Part shown: in pieces, positions 1 through 8,739 of the stretch
Layout of the letters: each line of letters starts with the position of its first letter
Position numbering within the stretch: the first letter of the stretch is position 1
Assembly (NCBI GenBank): GCA_946531435.1
Contig: CAMNAO010000015.1
Location: forward strand, 1 to 33,164
Length of the DNA stretch: 33,164 bases
DNA from: an uncultured Clostridia bacterium
GTDB lineage: Bacteria > Bacillota > Clostridia > Oscillospirales > Oscillospiraceae
Direction: 5' to 3'
Position numbers and translations under genes: made by a program
Notes under the pieces: generated by a model
What the model was told of the DNA's origin: nothing
Database searches by the model: none
The model's input: only the letters and a program-made list of their open reading frames with translations

Positions 1-126
1 GGGGACGAGCCCTACGCTTCGCTCCGCCCTCCCCTACGAAAAAACAGTGCTTGCGTGTCCTGTTTTCCTTTTTGCAACACGCCCGAATGGAGACGTACAA
101 AAGCGTGCGGCAAGGACGGAGACGGC

Positions 127-165
127 AAAAATCCCTTCACTGTTTTTTGCAGTGAAGGGATTTTT
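127..165 (-). terminator. Rho-independent terminator after the binding-protein gene
   Basis: A perfect 16-bp inverted repeat (127-142 and 150-165) surrounds a 7-base loop. Each arm is edged by a run of five A or T, so the hairpin reads as a terminator in both directions. It lies about 115 bases after the stop of the minus-strand binding-protein gene and is the natural end of that operon. No gene is supported in bases 1-279. Confidence 0.85.
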
Positions 166-279
166 GCACGTGGATCGTTTCGGAGCAGGGCGCGGCGGTT
201 TCCGGCGAAATCAGGAGGCTTCGAACACTCCGGTTTTCCGGCGCCGTCCCGTCGCGCCCGCCCGGACACGGGCCCCGGC

Positions 280-1968
280 TCAGTGCTTTTCGATCCAGAG
301 CTGGAACGGGTCGCTGCCGGAGGTCAGACGGAATTCATCGGACAGGTGCAGCCACGGCTGATTGAAGGAGTTGAAGCCGGTGCAGTAGATAGGCCAGATG
401 GCGCACTCCTCATGGACGGCGATGTTCACCCACTCGTACAGCCACTGGTTCTGCTCCTCGTAGCTGCGGGCAGTACTGGCCTTCTCCCAGACCTCCATGG
501 CCTCGGGACCGTACTCGTGGGCGCCCTCGTTGCCGTACATGGAGTTGGTGGGGTTCCAGAACTTGTTGAAGCGGTCCATCTGGTTGGCGTTGCCCACCGC
601 CTTGGCGACGATTACGATGCCGGACTTGATAGCGATGGCGCCGATATACTCCTTCTCCAGCTTGGAGGGCTCGGAATTCTCCACTTCAGCGGTGATATTC
701 AGCTTCTTGAGCGCTTCCTGCATGGCGGCGCCGACAGCGGTGGAGCTGGTGCCGCAGTAGATCTTGGTGCTGAAGCCATTGGGGTAACCGGCGTCAGCCA
801 GTTCCTTCTTGGCCTTTTCAAGATCATATTTGCTGGTCTCGATCTCCGGCTTCCAGTAGGGCATAAAGCCGTAGGGATCGCCCGGCACACCGATGCAGTC
901 GGAATGGACAGCGGCATCGCCAGCTACCAAGTAGCCCAGCTCATCCCAGTCGATGCCGGAGTGGAAGATCGCCTGACGGACAGCCTGATTGGCGAGGGGG
1001 TCGTTGGGGTCCTTGGTAACGATTTGTGCCATCTGGAAGCTGCCGCCGCCGGTGCCGACCACGGGCTCGAAGCCGTTGGCTTTCAGCATGTCCACCACAT
1101 CCTGCTGAGGAGGAGCTACGCTGTCGATCTCGCCGTTGATGAAGGCAGCCACCTGCGTGGTGGTGTCGGCCATCTGCAGCCAGACCATGGAGTCAGGGCA
1201 GGCCACTTCATCGCCCCAGTAGTTCTCGTTGCGGGCGTAAACCTGGCGCACGTCGGGGGTGTACTCGGTGAGGATGTAGGGGCCGGTACCCAGCATGTTG
1301 TTAATCATCCAGTCCTCGCCATTGGCCTCAAAGGCGGCCTTGGAGTACATGTACTGGATCAGGATCCAGTTCTCATAGTCCAGGGAGAAGGAGGGATACT
1401 TGACCACGAAGGTCTTGTCGTCCACCTTTTCGATGGAGTCGGGGTTGCCGATGGTGGAGCCGGTACCGTACTCCAGCCGCTTGGCAAGGCTGAAGATCGC
1501 GTCATCCACCGTGAAGGGGGAGCCGTCTGAGAAGGTGACGCCGTCACGGATCTTTACGGTGAAGGTGCAGGCGTCGGGATCGGTCTCCCAGGATTCGGCG
1601 AGGCAGGGCTTCCAGACCAGTGTTGCGGAGGGCTTCTTCGCAAGGGGCTCCATCACCGGCCAGCAATACTCGACCTGACTGGCCTGGCTGTAGGCCTGCC
1701 AGAAATTGCCCAGCATGCCGTAGGCACGGTGGAATTCGCCGCCCATATGGGATTCATCCTCTGCAGGACCGGGATTCGTTTCGGTACCGGTGGCGGTACC
1801 GGTAGTGGTGGTGGAGGTGTTCCCTGTGGAGGTGGAAGCATCGACGCCGCTGCCTGTGGGGGCTGCTTCTGTGCCGCCCTTGGCACAGGCGGTCAGAGCG
1901 ACCAGAGAAGCGTAGGCTGCTCCGAGCCCGGCAACCTTAAGAAAGTCTCTTCTGGAAAAGCTTGTCAT
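280..1968 (-). CDS. ABC transporter family 5 substrate-binding lipoprotein (Tat-type signal)
   Basis: 562-residue extracellular solute-binding protein of family 5, the type that delivers peptides, nickel or other small molecules to Opp/Dpp importers. The N-terminus has a twin-arginine motif (SRRDFLK, residues 5-11), a hydrophobic stretch and a lipobox ending at Cys28 (LTAC), so the protein is probably exported folded and lipid-anchored. A Thr/Gly-rich linker (about 36-70) precedes the binding domain. The start has AGGAG six to seven bases upstream. It lies last in a minus-strand run after three creatininase-family genes, with a 157-base gap holding hairpins. No permease or ATPase adjoins it, so it may feed the importer encoded at 13.5-17.3 kb, whose own binding protein has the same signal type. 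The ligand is unknown. Confidence 0.9.
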   Translation of the reverse strand: MTSFSRRDFLKVAGLGAAYASLVALTACAKGGTEAAPTGSGVDASTSTGNTSTTTTGTATGTETNPGPAEDESHMGGEFHRAYGMLGNFWQAYSQASQVEYCWPVMEPLAKKPSATLVWKPCLAESWETDPDACTFTVKIRDGVTFSDGSPFTVDDAIFSLAKRLEYGTGSTIGNPDSIEKVDDKTFVVKYPSFSLDYENWILIQYMYSKAAFEANGEDWMINNMLGTGPYILTEYTPDVRQVYARNENYWGDEVACPDSMVWLQMADTTTQVAAFINGEIDSVAPPQQDVVDMLKANGFEPVVGTGGGSFQMAQIVTKDPNDPLANQAVRQAIFHSGIDWDELGYLVAGDAAVHSDCIGVPGDPYGFMPYWKPEIETSKYDLEKAKKELADAGYPNGFSTKIYCGTSSTAVGAAMQEALKKLNITAEVENSEPSKLEKEYIGAIAIKSGIVIVAKAVGNANQMDRFNKFWNPTNSMYGNEGAHEYGPEAMEVWEKASTARSYEEQNQWLYEWVNIAVHEECAIWPIYCTGFNSFNQPWLHLSDEFRLTSGSDPFQLWIEKH

Positions 1969-1994
1969 GTTGATTCTCCTTATATTTTTTTTCC

Positions 1995-2024
1995 TCTGCG
2001 GGCGACCTTCCCGCCGCCCGCAGA
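1995..2024 (-). promoter_or_regulatory. Leader hairpin before the binding-protein gene
   Basis: A perfect 9-bp inverted repeat (TCTGCGGGC at 1995-2003, GCCCGCAGA at 2016-2024) lies just upstream of the ribosome binding site of the binding-protein gene. A second 7-bp inverted repeat is at 2070-2076/2084-2090. On the minus strand the first hairpin is followed by A, not U, so it is not a normal terminator. It could protect a processed 3' mRNA and raise expression of the binding protein over the enzymes, which is inference. Confidence 0.45.
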
Positions 2025-2125
2025 CGGTTTTGATCGATTTTCAGGAAAACACGCGATCCGGCCGGGCGATCCGCGCTTTTGCGGCGCGGACCGCCGGACC
2101 GGGGGAATATTCATCGCAGGACGGT

Positions 2126-2977
2126 TCAGCCCAGCTTGGCGAGGCGGGGGAACTTCTCCACAAGGCGCTGGGTGTAATCCTGATAGTCGCCCAGAGTCTT
2201 CAGGAGCTCGCTGAGGTCGGTGGCGTCGATGATCTTGCGGAAGGTCTCCTCGCCCTTCTCACAGGCCTCGCTCCGCTCTTTCTCGCTGCGCAGGATGATC
2301 CCGCCGCCGTGCTCCGCGGGGTCGGAGTACATGATGCTTAGCACGCTGGCATAGCCGCCAAAGGCTCTTACCGCTTTTTCAAAGGCCTTCAGTTCCGGCT
2401 CCGTCTCCTTACGTGGAAGCGTGGCTGCCGGGGCGTCAGGATAGACGGGCAGGTATTCCTCCTGGCCCATGTACCTGTATTGACCGTAGATGAGGTACTT
2501 GGTCTCTTCTGCCATCCGGCCGAAATCGTTGCCAAAGGCATTCAGTTGCAGGAACATGCTGCTGAGATGGACAGGATGGATGTGATAAGTCTCATAGAAG
2601 TCCCGGACAAAAGCGTCAATGCTGATGGACGAGGGACCGTGACCGCTGATGAGGATCAGCTTTTTAAAGCCCTGGTCCACCAGAGAACGGCAGATTTGCT
2701 TCAGCGTTGCGATGCTGTGGGGAATGGACATGTGGACGGTGGCGTTGCTGATTACGGTCCCACCGGGGTAAAAATAGGGCAGGTCGATCATGGCCAGGGC
2801 GTCATACTTCTCCGCCAGGGCAATGGCGTAGGCCTCAGGACCGATGGTCTCGCAGTCCACCGGAAGGGTGCCGTGGCATTCCACGACGCCAACGGCGATG
2901 AAGATGGTGTCACCGCCCCTGTCCAGATACTGCTCCACCTCTTCGCCGGTCATCTTGCTCAGAATATGATTTCTCAT
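2126..2977 (-). CDS. Creatininase-family amidohydrolase, paralogue 3
   Basis: 283-residue protein of the creatininase family, metal-dependent amidohydrolases that open cyclic or linear amides (creatininase, FAPy deformylase ArfB, MftE peptidase). Near the N-terminus the metal-site segment reads VECHGTLPVDCE, keeping the Glu and His of the family EQHG motif but with Glu where the family usually has the third ligand Asp. The mid-protein SGHG matches the NGHG loop. The start was set at 2977 because AAGGAGG lies five bases upstream; an upstream in-frame Met eight residues earlier has no such site. It is about 33 bases from the next paralogue and in the same operon. Physiological substrate unknown. 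Confidence 0.88.
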   Translation of the reverse strand: MRNHILSKMTGEEVEQYLDRGGDTIFIAVGVVECHGTLPVDCETIGPEAYAIALAEKYDALAMIDLPYFYPGGTVISNATVHMSIPHSIATLKQICRSLVDQGFKKLILISGHGPSSISIDAFVRDFYETYHIHPVHLSSMFLQLNAFGNDFGRMAEETKYLIYGQYRYMGQEEYLPVYPDAPAATLPRKETEPELKAFEKAVRAFGGYASVLSIMYSDPAEHGGGIILRSEKERSEACEKGEETFRKIIDATDLSELLKTLGDYQDYTQRLVEKFPRLAKLG

Positions 2978-3010
2978 AGGTACCTCCTTACCTGAAAGCA
3001 CAGTCCGCGG

Positions 3011-3841
3011 TCAAAGGCGGACCCCGGGATTCTTCTTGACGAGTTGGGCGGCGTAGGCTTGATAATCCTCCAGTGCCTGGAGAAGGCCCTCAAAGTCTGC
3101 CTTCCGTACCGCCTCACGGACCAGCTTCTCACCAATCTCGGCGTACTTCCGCATTTCCTCTTCGCTCTTATAGATGTAGCCGCCGCCGTGCTGCCGCCGG
3201 TCCATGAAGGCCAGGGCCGCCACGCCGCCGAAGGGGCGTACCGTATCGGCGAATTCCCGCAGCCGGGGATCGTTGGCGATGACCTCGCCCTTCTGCGTCG
3301 TCACGTTGGGATCAATCCGCAGGTTCTTGTGCTGCTGCTTGATCATTGTCATAGCCGTGGCGTCCAGGTACTTGTCCATGGTGGCCGGGCTTCCTTCAGT
3401 CTCCGGGTCACTGGGCAGTTGGGTACGTACGTGGACCTCCACGGGATGGATGCCGGTCTCCTCGAAAAAGTCCCGAATGAAGAAGGGAAGCCAGAAGGCG
3501 CCATGGCCGGGGACGATCAGGATCTTCTTAAAGCCCTGATCCACCAAAGACTTGCAGATGTGGAAGGCGTAGTCATAGTTCTGCAGCTCGGTGGTCCAGA
3601 CCGTGGAGCGGCCGATGGCAGTTCCGCCGGGATAGATGTAGGGCAGGTTGATGAGTGCCAGGGCGTCCACCTGCTCCGCAATAGCGAGGGCGTTCATCTG
3701 GGCGAAGGCATTCTCGATGTCCACCGGGGATTCGCCGTGGATCTCGGTGGGGCCCGCCGCGATGACGATGGTATCCTTGCCGGAGGCAAGGTACTCTTCG
3801 ATCTCCTGGGCCGTCATTTTGTTGTAGATATGGGTTCTCAT
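3011..3841 (-). CDS. Creatininase-family amidohydrolase, paralogue 2
   Basis: 276-residue creatininase-family protein. The N-terminus (MRTHIYNKMTAQEIEEYL) is close to its two neighbours, so the three arose by tandem duplication. The metal-site segment reads TEIHGESPVDIE, keeping Glu and His with Glu in place of the usual Asp; the later loop reads PGHGAFW. AAAGGAG lies ahead of the ATG. Spacing to both neighbours is about 20-33 bases, consistent with one transcript. The family acts on amides in the cytoplasm; this protein has no signal peptide. Whether it makes a complex with its paralogues is unknown, although creatininase itself is hexameric. Confidence 0.88.
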   Translation of the reverse strand: MRTHIYNKMTAQEIEEYLASGKDTIVIAAGPTEIHGESPVDIENAFAQMNALAIAEQVDALALINLPYIYPGGTAIGRSTVWTTELQNYDYAFHICKSLVDQGFKKILIVPGHGAFWLPFFIRDFFEETGIHPVEVHVRTQLPSDPETEGSPATMDKYLDATAMTMIKQQHKNLRIDPNVTTQKGEVIANDPRLREFADTVRPFGGVAALAFMDRRQHGGGYIYKSEEEMRKYAEIGEKLVREAVRKADFEGLLQALEDYQAYAAQLVKKNPGVRL

Positions 3842-3860
3842 GATCGCCGTCTCCTTTCGC

Positions 3861-4784
3861 TCAGCGGTTTTCCGCCATTTTGTTGAAGCGGGGGAACTTC
3901 TCGCAGACCTCCAGCGCGTACTCCTGGTAGTCGCCCACCACCTTCAGAAGGTTGTCCAAATCCAGGAAATCTACCGCATCTCTCAACTTCTTTTCGTTTT
4001 CTGCGCAGACCTGCTCCCGCTCCTCCTCGGTGCGGAAGACGCAGCCGCCGGGGATCGCATCGGGACTGCTTCGCAGCTCAAACGCCGTTCCGGATTGCTT
4101 TTTGGCCCTTTTTGCAAACTCTGCCACCGCGGGATCCAGACCCTTGTCCTCTACGTTGGCGAGGCTGGGATCTACCGGCAGCTGATTCTGCTTGCCCATA
4201 ATTCGATAAGCGCCGCAGATGAGCTTCTCATAGGCCGCGGCATCCGGCAAGGCGTTGTGCAGCCGCTGCATGGCCTCCCGCTGATAGAGCTCACGGGCAT
4301 TCATGCCGTTGGAGGCAAACATATTGGAACTGTCGTGCTTTTTCGCCCCGGTGAGGACGCTCTTCAGGTCCACCACGATGGGATGCACGTGGGTGGCCTC
4401 AAAGAAGTCCCGGGTCAGCGCCCGCAGCATGATGGTGATAGTTTCGTGGCTGGGGACAAGGAACAGCTTCTTGAATCCCTGATTGAGGAGGGAGACCAGA
4501 ATTTTCCACAGGAACTCATAGCCGTCCCGCAGGCTGGTGTGCACCGTAGCGGGGCTGATTACAGACTCGCCGGGATTGAAATAGGGAAGATCCACCAGAG
4601 CCAGGGCACCGCTCTTCTCTGCCAGTGCGGTGGCCAGTCCCTCAGCCATCACAGCCTCCGCATTCACGGGCAGGCTGCCGTGCGCTCCGGTGGAGCCCAA
4701 CGCAATAAAAATGGCGTCCTTGCCGCTTGCAAGATAATCCTCGATCTCGCGGGCGGTCATCTGATTAAAAATGTGGGTTCTCAT
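3861..4784 (-). CDS. Creatininase-family protein, paralogue 1, altered metal site
   Basis: 307-residue creatininase-family protein and first gene of the operon. It shares the N-terminus and SL(V/L)(D/N)QGFKK segment of its neighbours. It differs at the expected metal site: the motif reads STGAHGSLPVNAE, with Gly in place of the family Glu ligand, and the later loop reads PSHETIT rather than SGHG or PGHG. It may therefore bind metal differently or have become a non-catalytic partner of its paralogues (inference). The ATG has a GGAGG-type site upstream. No convincing minus-strand promoter was found; the best candidate region is about 4870-4905. Confidence 0.85.
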   Translation of the reverse strand: MRTHIFNQMTAREIEDYLASGKDAIFIALGSTGAHGSLPVNAEAVMAEGLATALAEKSGALALVDLPYFNPGESVISPATVHTSLRDGYEFLWKILVSLLNQGFKKLFLVPSHETITIMLRALTRDFFEATHVHPIVVDLKSVLTGAKKHDSSNMFASNGMNARELYQREAMQRLHNALPDAAAYEKLICGAYRIMGKQNQLPVDPSLANVEDKGLDPAVAEFAKRAKKQSGTAFELRSSPDAIPGGCVFRTEEEREQVCAENEKKLRDAVDFLDLDNLLKVVGDYQEYALEVCEKFPRFNKMAENR

Positions 4785-5399
4785 TGCTGCCTCCTTTGAA
4801 TTTGAGCTCCGGCACCGGCGGATCCCAGGATCCCGGGAAATTGCTTTTCATCCGCCGATGGCGTTCCCGCGGCTAATATTGACAATGGTAGAGTAACAAA
4901 ATTTGTGCGACGGCCGTTAGGAGAATTTCGGAGGAAGTATGAAAATTCAGGATGGTTTTTGCGGGGAAAGCCGGCGGCCCCTGTTTTACAGATCTGCTGT
5001 TCCATTCCTTGCCAGGTTGTAGCTTGATGCAATGAAGTCAGGCCCTGCTGCAAAGACCATCAGCAGAAGAGGACTTTGCTCTTTGGGAATCGGTTGATGT
5101 ATTCCGACCAAACGATTCTTGTGCGATCTTACAGGCAGCGGAGTGCTCCGTGAGGCGTGTTACCCTTTTCCGACTATTGACATGGCAGGAGATATTGGTA
5201 TTAGGTGGATTGACAAGGGCGGACACTCACGAAATACTATGATGATTCTTCCTTGTTTTCCGCGAGGTAGTTTTTGAGCAATGATCTGCCCAGTCGGAAA
5301 GGAGTCGGGATGCATCTATTGCTCCATATAATCTGATTTGAGTCGACGCCGAGACACTCGTTATTGGAAACAGAAGTCAAAATGATAGGGGAAACCGTT
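4785..5399. other. Gene-free stretch upstream of the creatininase operon
   Basis: I see no supported gene in these 615 bases. Short open frames exist on the minus strand, but none has a ribosome binding site or a recognisable family. The stretch holds the 9-bp palindrome ATTGACAAT at 4878-4886, also found twice ahead of the importer operon. It also holds promoter-like plus-strand pairs, for example TTGACA 5177-5182 with TATTAG 5199-5204, that lead to no gene. Confidence 0.5.
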
Positions 5400-5816
5400 T
5401 CATACTGGGGCGGTTTTATGGAGGTCCTCTCCGTTCTCAAGCTTTGCCAGTTCCTTATTCAGAAGCTGTTCTGCTCTCCGCTTATTTCCGCGCTCCAGAA
5501 GACCGGTTGGAATCCATTTCTGTTTTCTGTCGCCATTTTCATAGAGATGGGACTTGATCTCCAACATGGCCTCCACAGTCATGCTCATCCCCAGGGAGAA
5601 GCCCTGGCGGAAGGCGTCGGCCTGGGACAGCTCCCACATCTCATAGGTATTGTCCCGCCACTTTTCCAAGGCCTTCATGGCCTCGGAGGAGAGTTGGGCG
5701 GAAAGCTTCTCCCAATGGCGCTTGTTGTATTGCTCCAGCTCCGCAAATACTTTTCCCCGTGGCTGCCTGGCGCTGGGGTCAAGGTTTCCATACCACAGCT
5801 CGTCCAGGATTTTCAT
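5400..5816 (-). CDS. DUF6809-like small protein
   Basis: 138-residue charged soluble protein. The opening MKILDELWYGNLDPSAR, and a middle segment in which a helix carries QADAFRQGFSLGMSMTVEA, resemble the DUF6809 family of short Clostridia proteins of unknown function, often found singly near mobile or accessory DNA. The start at 5816 is chosen because AAGGAGG lies nine bases upstream; an earlier in-frame Met nine residues upstream lacks one. It is transcribed away from recQ. The family assignment is from memory of the pattern and no function is known. Confidence 0.72.
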   Translation of the reverse strand: MKILDELWYGNLDPSARQPRGKVFAELEQYNKRHWEKLSAQLSSEAMKALEKWRDNTYEMWELSQADAFRQGFSLGMSMTVEAMLEIKSHLYENGDRKQKWIPTGLLERGNKRRAEQLLNKELAKLENGEDLHKTAPV

Positions 5817-5931
5817 ATTGTCATCCCTCCTTTTCAAGCACAAGACAATACCACGAAGAAGTCGCTTGTTTTTCTGATTCTCTCATAGTAAACTGGTCTA
5901 AAGAAGGAGTGACAGAGGAGAGGATCGAGAA

Positions 5932-8508
5932 ATGTCGGAGAAAACGCTTAGAATCCTGAAGGAGTTTTTTGGACACAAGGCCTTTCGACCGGGGCAGGAG
6001 GCCTTGATCGAAGCGATCCTGTCAGGGCGGGATGTGTTGGGCGTGATGCCTACCGGCGCGGGCAAATCCATCTGTTACCAGGTCCCGGCCCTTTGCATGG
6101 AGGGGATCACCCTCGTGATTTCGCCGCTTATTTCGCTCATGAAGGATCAGGTGGCGGCATTGAAGGAGGCGGGGGTCCATGCCGCCTTTATCAATTCCAC
6201 GCTGACCGCTGCTCAGCAGCAGGAGGCGCTGAGCCGGGCGGAAAACGGCGCCTATCAGCTCATCTATGTGGCGCCGGAGCGCCTCCTGACCCAGAGCTTC
6301 CTCGACTTTGCTGCAGGGCAGAGAATTTCCCTCATCGCTGTGGATGAGGCCCACTGCGTATCTCAGTGGGGACAGGACTTTCGTCCCAGCTATTTGGACA
6401 TTGTCCGTTTTGTGGATGCGCTTCCCCGGCGGCCGATCCTGGCGGCCTTTACCGCCACAGCCACAGAGGAGGTGAAGCGGGATGTTGTGCGCCTTCTGGG
6501 ACTGCGGGAACCGCTTTCACTGACCACCGGCTTTGACCGACCGAACCTTTACTTTGCGGTGCGCCGGGAGAAGAACAAGACCTCCTGGCTCACCTCCTAT
6601 CTCTCCCGCCGGGAAGGCAAAAGCGGCATCGTCTACTGCTCTACCCGGAAGACCGTGGAGCGAGTCACGGAGGAGCTGCGGAAAGCGGGCTTTGCCGCCA
6701 CCCGCTACCACGCGGGACTATCCGATGAGGAGCGCCGTCGAAACCAGGAGGACTTTGCCTACGACCGGGCAACGGTGATGGTGGCCACCAACGCCTTCGG
6801 TATGGGGATCGACAAATCCAACGTCAGATTTGTCATCCACTATAATATGCCGAAAAACCTGGAGAGCTACTATCAGGAGGCCGGGCGCGCGGGGCGTGAC
6901 GACGCTGCGGCAGACTGCATCCTGCTCTATTCCGTCAGCGATGTGATAACGGCAAAAGCGCTGATCACCCGTGCCGATGACCGGGAGCAGGTCCCGGAGG
7001 AGGAACGGGAGACGCTGGTAAAGCGGGACCTGATGCGGCTGCGGCAGATGGAGCAATACTGCGAAACAGAGGACTGTCTTCGCGGAACGCTGCTTAGCTA
7101 TTTCGGAGAGAAGGGCGCGGAACACTGCTGCAATTGCGGCAACTGCCTGCGTCCGCAGGTGGAAGCGGAAGAAACGGGAGAGTTGGTGGAGGAGGACATC
7201 ACCATCCCCGCGCAGATGATCCTCTCCTGCCTCCGACGGTTTGAGCGGGATAGCTATCTGAGGTTGGGCGAGACGGCGGTGGTTCAGATCCTGGCCGGCA
7301 GCCGGGATAAACGAATCCTGAAACAGGGCTATGATCGGCTGTCCACCTACGGGCTTTTGAAGGGGACGGAGCGGACGGAGATCCGAAGCTATATTGAAAC
7401 GCTTTTGCGGAAGGGATATCTGATCCGGTCCACCGGGGACTATCCAACCTTGTCAACGACGGCGAAGGCCAATGCAGTGCTGCGTGGGGAGGAACGGGTG
7501 CTCTGGCGGCATCCCGCGCCGGAACCCGAGGCGGCATCCAAGCAGAAAGCCCCCGTCCGCAAAGAAAAAACCCCGGACAGCGGCCTCTATGAAGAGCTGC
7601 GAGCCCTGCGGACGGAGCTGGCGCGGAAGGCGCATCTTCCGGCCTATATGATTTTCTCCGACGCCACCCTCATCGATATGGCGGAAAAGCGGCCTCAATC
7701 CATGGAGGCGTTCCTGGACGTCAGCGGTGTGGGTACGAAAAAGGCGGAGACCTATGGGGAGGCCTTTTTGGCGGTCCTTCGGACGGGAAAAGGGACGCCG
7801 GAAACAACAGCGGCGTGGGACCCATCCCACTATCCGATGAATCTTTTGCAGGAGCTTTTTGGCGACGCAGCGCGCTTTTCTCCCGATGCGGAGGCGCGGC
7901 TGGAGCGGGTGATCCGGGAGAAACTGAATGAGCGCAGCGGGGAGATCCTCCTTAGCCGCTACCGTGACCACAAAACCCTGCAGGAGATTGGGGAAGAGCA
8001 CGGCGTCAGCCGGGAGAGAATCCGTCAGATTCTGGAAAAGGCGCTGAAAAGGCTTCGTTATAAATCGGTGAGAACCTTTCTCACCGGGGAGGGCGAAGAA
8101 TTGGGGAAAAAGAGCGTGGGGGAGGATGGAGAAAAGGCGCCATTGCTGCTGCGCCCTGATCAGCTGGCTTGCTTCCCCTATGATGCTCGAGGGATCTCTG
8201 TTACGGCCTTCGCAAGGGCACTGACCGCAATGAAAGAGGAGGGCCAGAAAGGGACGCTGACCGGGCCGATGATTACCCGCTGGCTCCTTTCCATGGGCCT
8301 GCTCAGGGAGGCACTGAGCGATGAAGACAATCTGCTCCGCCGCCCCACACCTTCCGGAGAGCGCATCGGCATCTGGCTGGAAACACGGGAAAAGCAGACA
8401 GGGGAACGATACACCATGGTTGTGCTTACCGAGCTTGCCCAGAGAACGTTGGTTTCACAGCTGCCGAAGCTGTACGATTTCCTTTCACAGGGGAAAGATG
8501 ATGCTTGA
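5932..8508 (+). CDS. recQ: ATP-dependent DNA helicase RecQ, extended C-terminus
   Basis: 858-residue superfamily 2 3'-5' DNA helicase for recombination and fork repair. Visible in order: Walker A PTGAGKS (40-46), DEAH box (138-141), motif III TATAT (174-178), motif VI QEAGRAGRD (315-323), and a zinc-binding cysteine set (Cys377, Cys382, Cys399/400, Cys402, Cys405). A winged-helix RQC region (about 420-515) and an HRDC-like region (about 550-620) follow. Beyond these, residues 670-712 read as a sigma-70 region 4-type helix-turn-helix (QEIGEEHGVSRERIRQI), and another 140 residues form a second unknown extension. Common RecQ proteins are about 600 residues, so this is a long variant. The start has GAGGAGAGG 8 bases ahead. 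It appears monocistronic, closed by the terminator at 8630-8675. Confidence 0.95.
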   Translation: MSEKTLRILKEFFGHKAFRPGQEALIEAILSGRDVLGVMPTGAGKSICYQVPALCMEGITLVISPLISLMKDQVAALKEAGVHAAFINSTLTAAQQQEALSRAENGAYQLIYVAPERLLTQSFLDFAAGQRISLIAVDEAHCVSQWGQDFRPSYLDIVRFVDALPRRPILAAFTATATEEVKRDVVRLLGLREPLSLTTGFDRPNLYFAVRREKNKTSWLTSYLSRREGKSGIVYCSTRKTVERVTEELRKAGFAATRYHAGLSDEERRRNQEDFAYDRATVMVATNAFGMGIDKSNVRFVIHYNMPKNLESYYQEAGRAGRDDAAADCILLYSVSDVITAKALITRADDREQVPEEERETLVKRDLMRLRQMEQYCETEDCLRGTLLSYFGEKGAEHCCNCGNCLRPQVEAEETGELVEEDITIPAQMILSCLRRFERDSYLRLGETAVVQILAGSRDKRILKQGYDRLSTYGLLKGTERTEIRSYIETLLRKGYLIRSTGDYPTLSTTAKANAVLRGEERVLWRHPAPEPEAASKQKAPVRKEKTPDSGLYEELRALRTELARKAHLPAYMIFSDATLIDMAEKRPQSMEAFLDVSGVGTKKAETYGEAFLAVLRTGKGTPETTAAWDPSHYPMNLLQELFGDAARFSPDAEARLERVIREKLNERSGEILLSRYRDHKTLQEIGEEHGVSRERIRQILEKALKRLRYKSVRTFLTGEGEELGKKSVGEDGEKAPLLLRPDQLACFPYDARGISVTAFARALTAMKEEGQKGTLTGPMITRWLLSMGLLREALSDEDNLLRRPTPSGERIGIWLETREKQTGERYTMVVLTELAQRTLVSQLPKLYDFLSQGKDDA

Positions 8509-8629
8509 GCTATGGTGATTTTTCCTTGTTTCTTCACCACGGCGGACGGCATGCGCGGTCATCAATGCCGGCGGCGCCTGTTTTGGCTGAGGCGTGCCGA
8601 TTACCGCTGCGGCGGCCTGACAGAACAAT

Positions 8630-8675
8630 AACAATCCCCCGAACCTGCCGTTGGACAGGCTCGGGGGATTGTTTT
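8630..8675. terminator. Bidirectional terminator between recQ and the hydrolase operon
   Basis: A 13-bp perfect stem (8630-8642 with 8661-8673) with a further four pairs inside after one mismatch. It is followed by TTTT on the plus strand and a T-rich tail on the minus strand. It lies between two convergent genes and can stop both. Confidence 0.85.
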
Positions 8676-8739
8676 AATGGTTAAAAGACTGCGGGGGGAT
8701 TTCGCAGGGTGGCCCCAAAGGGAGATTCAAGCGGAGTCC

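Noticed and set aside
55..1530. Long plus-strand open frame opposite the binding-protein gene
   Set aside because: It is the antisense shadow of a well-supported lipoprotein gene and its translation has no recognisable domains.
4876..4905. Minus-strand promoter for the creatininase operon
   Set aside because: Hexamers such as TTGTTA with TATTAG have spacing of 15 bases or poor matches, so no promoter was called.
5177..5240. Two TTGACA-based plus-strand promoter-like pairs
   Set aside because: No plus-strand gene follows until recQ about 700 bases away, with an opposing gene in between. An unannotated small RNA cannot be excluded but has no other support.
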